A DNA stretch of 64,000 nucleotides from Streptomyces spinoverrucosus (GTDB taxonomy: Bacteria > Actinomycetota > Actinomycetes > Streptomycetales > Streptomycetaceae). How positions within the stretch are numbered: the first letter of the stretch is position 1; every line of letters begins with the position of its first letter. The position numbers and the translations under genes are program-made. The notes below the pieces were generated by a model. It did not search any database, had not been told where the DNA came from, and worked only from the letters and a program-made list of their open reading frames with translations. The DNA lies in contig NZ_JADPZX010000001.1 of the NCBI RefSeq assembly GCF_015712165.1, positions 7,645,501-7,709,500 on the forward strand, in the 5' to 3' direction. This document shows, piece after piece, positions 9,714 to 18,312 of this stretch.

Positions 9714-10397
9714 ATGACCCGGGTGCTCGTGGTGGAGGACGACCCGCAGCTCGTCCGGGCCCTCGTGATCAACATGCAGGCCCGCCGGTACGGAGTGGAT
9801 GCCGCCCCCGACGGCGCCACCGCCCTGCGGCTGGCGGCCGCCCGCCGGCCCGACGTCGTGATGCTCGACCTCGGGCTGCCCGACATGAACGGCGTCGACG
9901 TCATCAAGGCGCTACGGGGCTGGACCCGCGTGCCGATCCTGGTGCTGTCGGCCCGTCAGGGGTCCGACGAGAAGGTCGCCGCGCTGGACGCGGGCGCGGA
10001 CGACTACGTCACCAAACCGTTCAGCATGGACGAGTTGATGGCCCGTCTCCGGGCCGCCGTACGCCGCACCGAGGAGATCCCGCTCGCCCCCGAGACCACA
10101 CTGGTGGAGACGGACGAGTTCACCATCGACCTGCTCGCCAAGAAGGTCGTCCGGGACGGGCACGACGTACGGCTCACCCCGACCGAATGGCATCTGCTGG
10201 AGATCCTGGTCACCAACCCCGGCCGGCTGATCGCGCAGCAGCACCTGCTCCAGGAGGTCTGGGGAGTCTCCCGGAGCAACAAGACCAACTACCTGCGGGT
10301 CTACATGGCCCAACTGCGCCGCAAACTGGAAGCGGACCCCGCGCACCCCCGTTATCTCATCACCGAACCCGGCATGGGTTACCGCTTCGAAGGGTGA
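9714..10397 (+). CDS. kdpE: KdpE, OmpR-family response regulator
   Basis: A 227-residue response regulator. The receiver domain has the acidic pair E8/D9, the phosphoacceptor D52 (MLDLGLPDMNG) and TKPF near residue 100. The C-terminal winged helix (LTPTEWHLLEILVTNPGR, then LRVYMAQLRRKLE) binds DNA. KdpE activates kdp under K+ limitation or osmotic stress. It starts with ATG and is separated from kdpD by only two bases. Here the regulator gene precedes the sensor gene and both follow kdpFABC on the same strand. Confidence 0.95.
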   Translation: MTRVLVVEDDPQLVRALVINMQARRYGVDAAPDGATALRLAAARRPDVVMLDLGLPDMNGVDVIKALRGWTRVPILVLSARQGSDEKVAALDAGADDYVTKPFSMDELMARLRAAVRRTEEIPLAPETTLVETDEFTIDLLAKKVVRDGHDVRLTPTEWHLLEILVTNPGRLIAQQHLLQEVWGVSRSNKTNYLRVYMAQLRRKLEADPAHPRYLITEPGMGYRFEG

Positions 10398-10399
10398 AC

Positions 10400-12964
10400 A
10401 TGGCACGCGGCAAGCTGCGGATCTACCTCGGCGCGGCGCCGGGCGTGGGCAAGACGTACGCGATGTTGTCCGAGGCGCACCGGCGCATCGAGCGCGGCAC
10501 GGACTGCGTGGTGGCCTTCGTCGAACACCACGCACGGCCGCGCACCGAGGTGATGCTGCACGGCCTGGAACAGGTCCCGCGCCGGGAACTGCGCTACCGC
10601 GACACGGCGTTCACGGAGATGGACGTCGACGCGGTGCTCGCCCGCCGGCCGAAGGTCGCGCTCGTCGACGAACTCGCCCACACCAACGTCCCCGGCTCGC
10701 GCAACGCCAAGCGCTGGCAGGACGTCGAGGAACTGCTGGCGGCCGGGATCGACGTGATCTCCACCGTCAACATCCAGCACCTGGAGTCGCTGGGGGATGT
10801 CGTGGAGTCGATCACGGGGGTCCGGCAGCGGGAGACCGTGCCGGACGAAGTCGTCCGGCGGGCGGACCAGATCGAGCTTGTCGACATGTCGCCGGAGGCG
10901 CTGCGCCGTCGTATGGCGCACGGCAACATCTACAAGCCGGACAAGGTGGATGCCGCCCTGTCGAACTACTTCCGGCCGGGAAACCTGACCGCCCTGCGCG
11001 AGTTGGCGCTGCTGTGGGTGGCCGACCGGGTCGACGAGTATCTGAAGCAGTACCGCAGCGAGCACCGGGTGTCGAAGATCTGGGGCTCGCGGGAGCGGAT
11101 CGTGGTGGGTCTGACCGGCGGCCCGGAGGGCCGCACCCTGATCCGGCGTGCGGCCCGCCTGGCGGAGAAGGGCGCCGGTGGTGAGGTGCTCGCCGTCTAC
11201 ATAGCGCGCAGTGACGGACTGACCGCCGCCTCCCCGAAGGAACTCGCCGTCCAGCGCACCCTGGTCGAGGACCTCGGCGGCACCTTCCACCACGTCATCG
11301 GCGACGACATACCGGCCGCGCTGCTGGACTTCGCGCGCGGTGTGAACGCCACCCAGATAGTCCTCGGCGTCTCCCGCCGCAAGACCTGGCAGTACGTCTT
11401 CGGGCCCGGCGTCGGCGCGACGGTGGCCCGCGAGTCGGGACCCGACCTCGACGTCCACCTCATCACGCACGACGAGGCGGGCAAGGGGCGGGGCCTGCCC
11501 GTCGCCCGGGGCACGCGCCTCGGTGGACTGCGCCTGGTGTGGGGCTGGCTCGTCGGCGTGCTCGGCCCCGTCCTGTTCACCTTCCTGCTGACGAGCGTCG
11601 CTCCCGGCGTCGGCCTCGCCAACGACATGCTGCTGTTCCTGACGCTGACCGTGGCAGCCGCCCTGCTCGGCGGGCTGCTTCCGGCGCTGGCCTCGGCGGT
11701 CGTCGGCTCACTGCTGCTGAACTGGTACTTCACCCCGCCCGTGCACACCCTGACCATCGCCGACCCCAAGAACATCGTCGCCATCGCGATCTTCATCGGC
11801 GTCGCGGTGTCCGTGGCGTCGGTGGTCGACGTCGCCGCCCGGCGCACCCACCAGGCGGCCCGGCTGCGGGCCGAGGCCGAGATCCTGTCCTTCCTCGCGG
11901 GTAACGTGCTGCGCGGCGAGACCAGTCTGGAGGCCCTGCTGGAGCGGGTGCGCGAGACGTTCGGCATGGAGTCGGTGGCGCTGCTGGAGCGCGAGAGCGA
12001 CGTGGCGCCGTGGACGTGCGCGGGCAGCGTGGGCCCGCGTCCGGCCGGGTGCCCCGAGGACGCGGAGGTCGACATGCCGGTCAGCGACCGCATGACGCTG
12101 GCCCTGACGGGCCGGGTGCTGCCCGCCGAGGACCGCCGGGTGCTGGCCGCGTTCGCCGCCCAGGCCGCGGTCGTACTGGACCGCCGCCGCCTCCAGGAGG
12201 AGGCCGACCAGGCCCGCACTCTGGCCGAGGGCAACCGCATCCGTACGGCCCTGCTGGCCGCCGTCAGCCATGACCTCCGTACGCCGCTCGCCGGTATCAA
12301 GGCGTCGGTCACCTCGCTGCGTTCGGACGACGTCGAGTGGTCCGAGCAGGACCGGGCCGACCTCCTGGAGGCGATCGAGGAGGGCGCCGACCGGCTCGAC
12401 CATCTGGTCGGCAACCTGCTCGACATGTCCCGCCTGCAGACCGGCACGGTCACGCCGATCATCCGTGAGGTCGACCTCGACGAGGTCGTGCCCATGGCGC
12501 TCGGCGGGGTCCCCGAGGACAGCGTCGAGCTGGACATCCCCGAGACCCTGCCGATGGTCCATGTCGACAAGGGCCTGCTGGAGCGGGCGGTGGCCAACGT
12601 CGTGGAGAACGCGGTCAAGTACAGCCCGGACGGTACGCCCGTGCTGGTCGCCGCCAGCGCCATCGCCGACCGCGTCGAGGTGCGGGTCGTGGACCGGGGA
12701 CCGGGGGTGCCCGACGAGGCGAAGGAGCGGATCTTCGAGCCGTTCCAGCGGTACGGCGACGCCCCGCGCGGTGCCGGAGTCGGCCTCGGCCTGGCGGTCG
12801 CCCGCGGCTTCGCCGAGGCCATGGGCGGCACCCTCAACGCCGAGGACACCCCCGGCGGTGGGCTCACGATGGTGCTGAGTCTGCGGATGGCGCCCGGCCG
12901 GGGCGCGGCTGTGGTGGCCCAGGGGCGTACCGATGGCGTCAACGCGCCGTCAACGTCGGCCTGA
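10400..12964 (+). CDS. kdpD: KdpD, K+-sensing histidine kinase
   Basis: An 854-residue sensor kinase. The N-terminal KdpD domain has a Walker A at residues 11-19 (GAAPGVGKT) and VDELAHTN. A universal-stress-protein-like domain follows around residues 235-360 (ERIVVGLTGGPEG). Four membrane segments occupy about residues 375-480, then a GAF-like stretch. The kinase core has H624 in SHDLRTPLAGIKAS, an N box (VVENAVKYSPDG) and G boxes (DRGPGVP, GVGLGLAVARGF). It senses low K+ and phosphorylates KdpE. The ATG at 10400, two bases after kdpE, gives the family-typical start (ARGKLRIYLGAAPGVGK). Confidence 0.95.
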   Translation: MARGKLRIYLGAAPGVGKTYAMLSEAHRRIERGTDCVVAFVEHHARPRTEVMLHGLEQVPRRELRYRDTAFTEMDVDAVLARRPKVALVDELAHTNVPGSRNAKRWQDVEELLAAGIDVISTVNIQHLESLGDVVESITGVRQRETVPDEVVRRADQIELVDMSPEALRRRMAHGNIYKPDKVDAALSNYFRPGNLTALRELALLWVADRVDEYLKQYRSEHRVSKIWGSRERIVVGLTGGPEGRTLIRRAARLAEKGAGGEVLAVYIARSDGLTAASPKELAVQRTLVEDLGGTFHHVIGDDIPAALLDFARGVNATQIVLGVSRRKTWQYVFGPGVGATVARESGPDLDVHLITHDEAGKGRGLPVARGTRLGGLRLVWGWLVGVLGPVLFTFLLTSVAPGVGLANDMLLFLTLTVAAALLGGLLPALASAVVGSLLLNWYFTPPVHTLTIADPKNIVAIAIFIGVAVSVASVVDVAARRTHQAARLRAEAEILSFLAGNVLRGETSLEALLERVRETFGMESVALLERESDVAPWTCAGSVGPRPAGCPEDAEVDMPVSDRMTLALTGRVLPAEDRRVLAAFAAQAAVVLDRRRLQEEADQARTLAEGNRIRTALLAAVSHDLRTPLAGIKASVTSLRSDDVEWSEQDRADLLEAIEEGADRLDHLVGNLLDMSRLQTGTVTPIIREVDLDEVVPMALGGVPEDSVELDIPETLPMVHVDKGLLERAVANVVENAVKYSPDGTPVLVAASAIADRVEVRVVDRGPGVPDEAKERIFEPFQRYGDAPRGAGVGLGLAVARGFAEAMGGTLNAEDTPGGGLTMVLSLRMAPGRGAAVVAQGRTDGVNAPSTSA

Positions 12965-13088
12965 CCGGCGTCAGCATCACGTATCAAAGTGGCCCGGTGC
13001 CCCACTTGCCGGGCACAGCGTCGAAGACGAGCCCCGGCCCGCCTCCCCGCGTCCGGGGCCATCACGCCCCGGCAGCAGGGACCGCGCG

Positions 13089-14059
13089 ATGACGACCCTG
13101 TACGAACCCGCCGACCTGTCGGTGTGGCCCGCCTCCACCACCGAGCCACGGCAACGCCAAGTCGCCGCACGACCTTTCGACCGCGCTGCGCCTCGGCGTC
13201 GGCCGGATCGTCATCGACAGCCCTTTCGGAGATCGCCCGGCCGGCGGCGGTGGGACCGACGGCCACCAGAAGGTCATGGTCCGTGTGGCGCCCGGCATCG
13301 GCGCCGGCGGCCACGACAAGATCCGAACCGGCACCGGCGACCAGAAGGTCGGCCTCTCCCTCTGCGACGGCTACGCCCAGCACGCCATCGCCCGCTTCGT
13401 GGGCCAGCCGCAGCTCGAACTGACCGGCCTGCACTGCCACCTGGGCTCGCAGATCACCAGCGTCAAGCCGTACCTGGCCGCCGTACGCCGCATGGTCGGC
13501 CTGATGGCTCGCCTGCACGACCAGCACGGTCTGATCCCGTCCGAGCTCGACCTCGGCGGCGGCCACGCCATCGCCTACCGACGGGGCGAACCGGCCCTGG
13601 ATCTCGCGGCTTTGGCCCGCCGGATCCGCGCGGTGCCGGCCGAGGCGTGCACGGCGGCGGGGCTTTCCGTGCCGCGCCTGCTCGTCGATCCGGGCCGGGC
13701 GATCGCGGGCCCCGCGGGCATCGCCCTGCACCACGTCCTGGCCGTCAAGCGCACCGGCCCGCACCTGTTCGTCGCCGTCGACGGCGGTATGAGCGACAAC
13801 TCCCGGCCCGCCCTGTACGGCGTGCTGTAAGCCCCGCGGCTCGTCGGCCGCCCCAGCACGGCACCCACGGCCCGGATGACCGTCGTCGGCCGGCACTGCG
13901 AGGCGGGCGACCTCCTGGCCGCCGACGTCGAAGTCCCCGCCGACACACCCCCCGGAGATCTGCTCGCCGTCCCACGTGGCCGGCGCCTACCCCCTGTCCA
14001 TGGCCTCCGGCTACAACCTCGGGTCTCCCTCGCCGGATGCGGGCGACCACGGGGAGTGA
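13089..14059 (+). pseudogene. lysA: decayed lysA-type PLP-dependent decarboxylase
   Basis: Remnant of a diaminopimelate-decarboxylase-like gene. An N-terminal piece begins at ATG 13089 (MTTLYEPADLSVWPAS), then the frame changes and an internal deletion removes about 100 residues, including the segment that carries the PLP-binding lysine. The second frame runs HGNAKSPHDLSTAL, QKVMVRVAPG, ELTGLHCHLGSQI, ELDLGGGH and VDGGMSDN. It then meets an in-frame TAA at 13828, continues in the same frame (APRLVGRPSTAP, VVGRHCEAGD) and finally shifts by one base near 13975 to VAGAYPLSMASGYNL. Several independent lesions mark it as dead. The 124 bases after kdpD show no gene. Confidence 0.85.
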
Positions 14060-14154
14060 CGGGATCCGGACACGCGTCGGGGCCGGTGCGCGGTGGAGTT
14101 CGCGTCCGGCCCCAGATGGTCCGGGCGGTGCGCTGGGCGCCGCCCTGGTGGTGC

Positions 14155-14361
14155 TCAGGCGGCGGTCATCACCTGGCTGCCGGCCGGCAGCCGGTGCGGG
14201 GCGATGATCTGGCCGTCCGGCAGGAGCTCACCGGTGTCCTCGAAGAGCACGACGCCGTTGCACAGCAGGCTCCAACCCTGCTCCGGGTGGTGCGCCACGA
14301 GTCGGGCGGATTCCCGGTCGGCGGAGTCGGCGGTCGGGCACGGTGGCTGGTGCTGGCACAT
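14155..14361 (-). CDS. DUF5999 family small protein
   Basis: A 68-residue protein matching a conserved actinomycete family that begins MCQHQPPCP and contains HHPEQGWSLLCNGVVLFEDTGELLPDG. The start at this Met is chosen because the conserved pattern begins there; an ATG 11 codons upstream (MNDTTEREIPS) is the alternative. The early Cys/His cluster (CQHQPPC) could bind metal. Function is unknown. It stands alone, next to the decayed lysA. Confidence 0.8.
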   Translation of the reverse strand: MCQHQPPCPTADSADRESARLVAHHPEQGWSLLCNGVVLFEDTGELLPDGQIIAPHRLPAGSQVMTAA

Positions 14362-14598
14362 GGAAGGGATCTCTCGCTCTGTTGTGTCGTTCATGGCCGC
14401 CCCCGTTGCGATAAGTCGGTCGAACCCAGTGTTGCCCCACGGACGACATTCCGCAGGGATTTCGCTGCACCGCTTCTTCACAGGTTGATGACGCATCACC
14501 CGCGCGGACGGTTCATCCCAACTCCACTGTCCCTTCGGGTGGTTCGGGGTGGCCGGATGGGGCTAGTCCGGACGGGGCGGAACGCGTTTTCCGGCTCC

Positions 14599-14627
14599 TA
14601 CGAGCGAATAGGTACTCGTACGAGCGA
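14599..14627. repeat. 9-bp direct repeat, 20-bp spacing
   Basis: TACGAGCGA occurs at 14599-14607 and 14619-14627, two helical turns apart, in a gene-free stretch. It could be a regulator site for a transcript reading toward the DUF5999 gene. The distance to that gene, about 240 bases, makes this tentative. Confidence 0.4.
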
Positions 14628-14656
14628 GTGTCTTTGCTCGTGAGTCAATCAACAAC

Positions 14657-14691
14657 GCACCCCGCCACCGGGGAATCCGGCGGCGGGGTGC
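14657..14691 (-). terminator. 10-bp stem hairpin after the gene ending at 14726
   Basis: GCACCCCGCC (14657-14666) pairs perfectly with GGCGGGGTGC (14682-14691) around a 15-base loop. It lies 35 bases past the stop of the minus-strand gene at 14726. There is no long U run, as is common for actinomycete terminators. Confidence 0.65.
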
Positions 14692-14725
14692 GGGAGACGT
14701 TCGCTGCGTGATGTCCGGTCGGCTG

Positions 14726-15319
14726 TCAGGCCGGTGAGCCGAGCAGTGGGGTGGGCGGGGCCGGCGGCACCCGGAGGGTCAGCACCGGGAGCAGTTCGGC
14801 GACCCGGTGCGGGCGGTTGGCCGCGATTCCGGGCGGGGCGGGAGCCAGCGGGACGAGCAGATCGGTCGCCGCGGGGTGGCCGGCTACGCCGTCGGAGGCG
14901 CAGTCGCCGTGCAGCCAGAGCGTGAGCATGTACAGGCCCGGCACGGACAGCAGGCGCGGTTGGTACGACTGGGTGAGCGTCTCAGCCTGGCGCAGCGCGC
15001 GCTCGGTGGAGACGACGTACGGCCCCTCGAAGAAGTGCGAGAACGCCCAGCCGTCCGGCGTCAGCATCGTCTCCGCCGCGGCGACCGCGTGGTCGCCGGA
15101 GCGGATCAGGAAGCGCCAGCCGGCCAGTCGGGTGACGGGCTCGCCCTTGGCCGTGATCCGGTCCAGTACGTGGACCGGCAGAGGCAGCTCGGGCGTGACG
15201 GGGCCCTGGGCGCTGCGCAGGGCGGGGGTTCGGGCCTCGCGGACCGCGGTGGGGGAACCGAGGGCCGTGAGGACGGAGCGAAGTGCGGGCGCGGGAGCCG
15301 GCGGGACATGCAGCGGCAT
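14726..15319 (-). CDS. conserved-looking protein of unknown function
   Basis: A 197-residue soluble protein beginning MPLHVPPAPAPALRSVLTAL. A proline-rich start and end flank a middle part that looks folded (LAGWRFLIRSGDHAVAAAET, FSHFFEGPYVVSTERAL, VPGLYMLTLWLHGDCASDG). I do not recognise the family. No signal peptide or membrane helix is evident. Codon use is typical of the window, and a terminator hairpin follows it. It appears to be a single-gene unit with its promoter in the long gap upstream. Confidence 0.65.
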   Translation of the reverse strand: MPLHVPPAPAPALRSVLTALGSPTAVREARTPALRSAQGPVTPELPLPVHVLDRITAKGEPVTRLAGWRFLIRSGDHAVAAAETMLTPDGWAFSHFFEGPYVVSTERALRQAETLTQSYQPRLLSVPGLYMLTLWLHGDCASDGVAGHPAATDLLVPLAPAPPGIAANRPHRVAELLPVLTLRVPPAPPTPLLGSPA

Positions 15320-15881
15320 GGTGGGTCGCCTCTCATTCGACAGGCAGGGTGGCGCGAGGGGGCGGGGCGGACGGCGCTGTCAGCTCACGGGGACAGAGAG
15401 GCGGGGGCCGGGTCTGCGAACGATGGCGTGGGTGTGAGGCCTGCCGGGCGTGAGCGCGACGACAGTTTCCTCCGACCATGGGCGCCAGCCTTCTGCCCTG
15501 TCGACCGAGTTTATACGACATTTGTTCAGCCGGTGTTTCGTCTAACCGCTTCCGGGCACTCGCACAAGAGTTCATTCGGTCGGTGATACGTGGAAATCAT
15601 CCCGATTCCGGAGGGGGTACACCGCGATGACCTCGGAGAATGCCCGCGCCGCGGTCGGCCAATTCCCGTCGGCGTTTTTCACGAGGCCCTCGACGGCGAA
15701 AAGTGCACGCTGCGCCATGCCCGGTGAATGTGCCGCTGATCTTCTTTGGCCGAAGTGACCAGAGTAGCTGTTGGAGGCGTTCACCGGGGGCGTTATGGAT
15801 CGCTCGGGCTGGGCATCATCCACCCTGACCCGGACACCGGCGGCCGGATCATCGGCCCGCCCACCGAGGAGGGACGCTTCG
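15320..15881. other. 562-base divergent intergenic region
   Basis: Gap between the unrecognised gene at 15319 and the ligase gene at 15882. It is AT-richer than average near 15500-15600. The only candidate gene in it is a 43-codon frame listed separately. A good Shine-Dalgarno (GAGGAGGGA, 15866-15874) belongs to the downstream ligase. Confidence 0.45.
15627..15758 (+). CDS. possible 43-residue small ORF
   Basis: An ATG frame of 43 residues beginning MTSENARAAVGQF, with a strong Shine-Dalgarno (GGAGGGGG, 15610-15617) 9 bases before the start. Its residue composition, with late Cys pairs and no clear domain, is not convincing, and third-position GC is only moderate. It may be a leader or a chance frame. 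Confidence 0.2.
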   Translation: MTSENARAAVGQFPSAFFTRPSTAKSARCAMPGECAADLLWPK

Positions 15882-17399
15882 ATGGGGGAGAAGGTCGTGG
15901 CGGGCGCGTTCGACCTGTCCGATCGCCAGCGCTACCGCACGAAGCTCCGCCAGTGCCTGCGGGGACTGGAGCGGCTGCTGGAGGAGAAGCGGTTCGATCG
16001 ACCGAAGAACCTCATGGGGCTGGAGATCGAACTCAATCTCGCCGGCGCCGACGGCATGCCGAGAATGCTCAACGGCGAGGTCCTGGAAAGGATCGCCAGT
16101 CGAGACTTCCAAACAGAACTCGCCATGTTCAACCTGGAAGTCAACATAGCCCCCCACCGGCTGGGTGGGCGGGTATTCGACCGGCTCGCGGAGGAACTCC
16201 GTACGTCCCTGGCATATGCCCACCGGAAAGCCGGCGAGGTGGACGCCGGAATCGTGATGATCGGCATTCTGCCGACCCTCGAACGGGATGATCTGGTCTC
16301 CTCGAACCTGTCCGACGTGGATCGCTACGTCCTGCTCAACGACCAGATCGTGGCCGCCCGGGGCGAGGACTTCACGCTCGACATCGACGGTGTGGAGCAT
16401 CTGACCTGCACGTCGAAGTCGATCGCGCCGGAGGCTGCCTGCACGTCCGTGCAACTGCACCTGCAGGTCACGCCGGCGCGGTTCGCGGACGTGTGGAACG
16501 CCGCGCAGGCGGCGGCCGCCGCGCAGATAGCCATGGGCGCGAACTCGCCGTTCCTGTTCGGCCGGGAACTGTGGCGCGAGTCCCGGCCGCCGCTGTTCCA
16601 GCAGTCCACCGACACCCGCCCGCCGGAACTTCAGGCGCAGGGGGTCCGGCCGCGCACCTGGTTCGGGGAGCGGTGGATCGGCTCGGCGTACGACCTGTTC
16701 GAGGAGAACCTGCGCTACTACCCCGCGCTGCTGCCGATCTGCGACGACGAGGACCCGCTGGCCGTGCTCGACGCGGGCGGCGTGCCGAAGCTCGCCGAGC
16801 TGGTGCTGCACAACGGCACGGTGTACCGCTGGAACCGGCCCGTGTACGGCATCGCCGACGGCGTCCCCCACCTGCGCGTCGAGAACCGCGTCCTGCCCGC
16901 CGGGCCCACCATCACCGACGTCATCGCCAACGCGGCCTTCTACTACGGCGTCATCCGCGCGCTCGCGGAGGACTCCCGGCCGGTGTGGACCCGGCTGCCC
17001 TTCGAGGCGGCCGCCGCCAACTTCGACGCCGCGTGCCGGTACGGCATCGAGGCGCGCTTCACCTGGCCGCGGCGGGGGCGGTACGGCGGTACCACCGAGG
17101 TCGACGCGGTCAGCCTCGTACGTGACGAACTGCTGCCGCTTGCCGAGGCCGGACTGGACGCGTGGGGTGTCGAACCGGCCGACCGGGACCTGTACCTCGG
17201 CGTGATCGACGAGCGCTGCCGGCGCCGGGTGAACGGGGCGTCCTGGCAGGTCGCGACCTTCCACCGGGCCCTGGAGGGCGGCATGTCCCGGGACGCCGCC
17301 CTGGCCGCTACGACGCGGCGCTATGCCGAGCTGATGCATCAAGGGGAGCCGGTGCACACATGGCCGGTGGGATTGCCGGAGGCTGCGCGGCTGGGGTGA
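15882..17399 (+). CDS. glutamate-cysteine ligase family protein (GCS2)
   Basis: A 505-residue enzyme of the GCS2-type carboxylate-amine ligase family, which joins glutamate, or a related carboxylate, to an amine using ATP. Typical blocks are NLMGLEIELNLAG near residue 45, FQTELAMFNLEVNIAP near 73, and later NSPFLFGRELWRESR and RVENRVLPAGPT. These carry the acidic and Arg residues that bind Mg-ATP and glutamate. The ATG at 15882 follows GAGGAGGGA and the conserved-looking protein starts there (MGEKVVAGAFDLSD); 37 upstream codons of the open frame are excluded. The substrate is unknown; this subfamily is not the mycothiol ligase MshC. Confidence 0.85.
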   Translation: MGEKVVAGAFDLSDRQRYRTKLRQCLRGLERLLEEKRFDRPKNLMGLEIELNLAGADGMPRMLNGEVLERIASRDFQTELAMFNLEVNIAPHRLGGRVFDRLAEELRTSLAYAHRKAGEVDAGIVMIGILPTLERDDLVSSNLSDVDRYVLLNDQIVAARGEDFTLDIDGVEHLTCTSKSIAPEAACTSVQLHLQVTPARFADVWNAAQAAAAAQIAMGANSPFLFGRELWRESRPPLFQQSTDTRPPELQAQGVRPRTWFGERWIGSAYDLFEENLRYYPALLPICDDEDPLAVLDAGGVPKLAELVLHNGTVYRWNRPVYGIADGVPHLRVENRVLPAGPTITDVIANAAFYYGVIRALAEDSRPVWTRLPFEAAAANFDAACRYGIEARFTWPRRGRYGGTTEVDAVSLVRDELLPLAEAGLDAWGVEPADRDLYLGVIDERCRRRVNGASWQVATFHRALEGGMSRDAALAATTRRYAELMHQGEPVHTWPVGLPEAARLG

Positions 17400-17504
17400 G
17401 TGCCGACCCAGGGCACTGAAGCACAGGTGCGTCTGCGAGGCTGTCGGGTGGGATCTTCGTGGCTCGGCGAAGATGTGCGCTGGACTACTCGACTGGAGGC
17501 GGGC

Positions 17505-18305
17505 GTGCAGGGTGAGGTGGGGACCGGGGACGGGGCCGCGTCGGGCGAGGTGCCGTCGCGGCGGGTGCTGCGGGACGAGACCTTGCTCGTGCTCGGTGTC
17601 TCGCTGGGCGCCAGCGCCGTGTCCGCGCTCATCAGTTTCGTCGGGTCCGTCACCAAACCGGGTGGGCTGAAGGACCAGGCCGCCACCCTCAACGCCTCGG
17701 CCGCGCCCGGCCGCCCCTGGCTCGATCTGGCCTGGCAGCTGTTCGGGATCACCACCGCCCTCATCCCCGTCGCCCTCGTCGCGCACTTCCTGCTGCGTGA
17801 GGGGCAGAGCCTCAGAACCCTCGGCTTCGACCGCACCCGGCCCTGGCCGGACCTCGGGCGTGGAGCCGCCATCGCCGCCGTGATCGGCAGTACCGGCATC
17901 GCCTTCTACCTCGCCGCACGCGGCCTCGGCTTCAACCTCACGGTCGTCCCCGAGGCCCTGCCCGACGTGTGGTGGAAGTTCCCGGTGCTGATCCTGTCGG
18001 CCCTGCAGAACTCGATCGTCGAAGAGGTCATCGTCGTCGGCTATCTGCTGCGCCGTCTCGACCAGTTGGGCTGGACGCCCGGCGCCGCGCTGCTGGCCAG
18101 CTCCGTGCTGCGCGGCTCGTACCACCTCTACCAGGGCATTGGCGGCTTCATCGGCAACATGGTGATGGGCGTCGTCTTCGTCTACCTCTACCGCCGCTGG
18201 GGCCGTGTCGGCCCCCTGGTGGTCGCGCACTCGCTGCTCGACATCGGGGCGTTCGTGGGGTACGCCCTGCTCGCCGGCAAGGTGGACTGGCTGCCCACGG
18301 CCTGA
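17505..18305 (+). CDS. CPBP-family intramembrane metalloprotease
   Basis: A 266-residue membrane protein of the CPBP (CAAX protease and bacteriocin-processing) family. Motif 1 is EEVIVVGYLLRRL, with the Glu-Glu and Arg pattern. Motif 2 has His in RGSYHLYQG, and motif 3 is VVAHSLLDIG. Together these give the predicted metal and catalytic residues. About eight hydrophobic segments are present. The GTG at 17505 is chosen because GGAGG lies 5 bases before it; the frame is open back to the end of the previous gene but those codons are not conserved in character. Members cleave membrane proteins or confer bacteriocin immunity; the substrate here is unknown. It follows the ligase gene on the same strand. 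Confidence 0.88.
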   Translation: MQGEVGTGDGAASGEVPSRRVLRDETLLVLGVSLGASAVSALISFVGSVTKPGGLKDQAATLNASAAPGRPWLDLAWQLFGITTALIPVALVAHFLLREGQSLRTLGFDRTRPWPDLGRGAAIAAVIGSTGIAFYLAARGLGFNLTVVPEALPDVWWKFPVLILSALQNSIVEEVIVVGYLLRRLDQLGWTPGAALLASSVLRGSYHLYQGIGGFIGNMVMGVVFVYLYRRWGRVGPLVVAHSLLDIGAFVGYALLAGKVDWLPTA

Positions 18306-18312
18306 GCAGGTC

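Larger units (their letters stand above)
14362..14725. other. intergenic region with direct repeat and hairpin
   Basis: Gene-free stretch upstream of the DUF5999 gene and downstream of the gene starting at 15319. It is locally poorer in GC than its surroundings. It holds two copies of TACGAGCGA exactly 20 bp apart (14599 and 14619) and a strong hairpin listed separately. No coding frame is convincing. Confidence 0.5.

Noticed and set aside
6605..9907. 1100-codon minus-strand frame across kdpB and kdpC
   Set aside because: It is a GC-driven shadow of unmistakable kdp genes and has no recognisable domains.
12992..13014. Hairpin after kdpD as operon terminator
   Set aside because: Only a 6-bp stem with an 11-base loop; too weak to call.
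11197..13896. 899-codon minus-strand frame across kdpD and the lysA relic
   Set aside because: Composition is Ser/Arg/Ala-rich without domain signals, and it lies antisense to kdpD.
15572..15823. 83-codon minus-strand frame in the gap before the GCS2 gene
   Set aside because: No ribosome site, no domain, and third-position GC is not gene-like.
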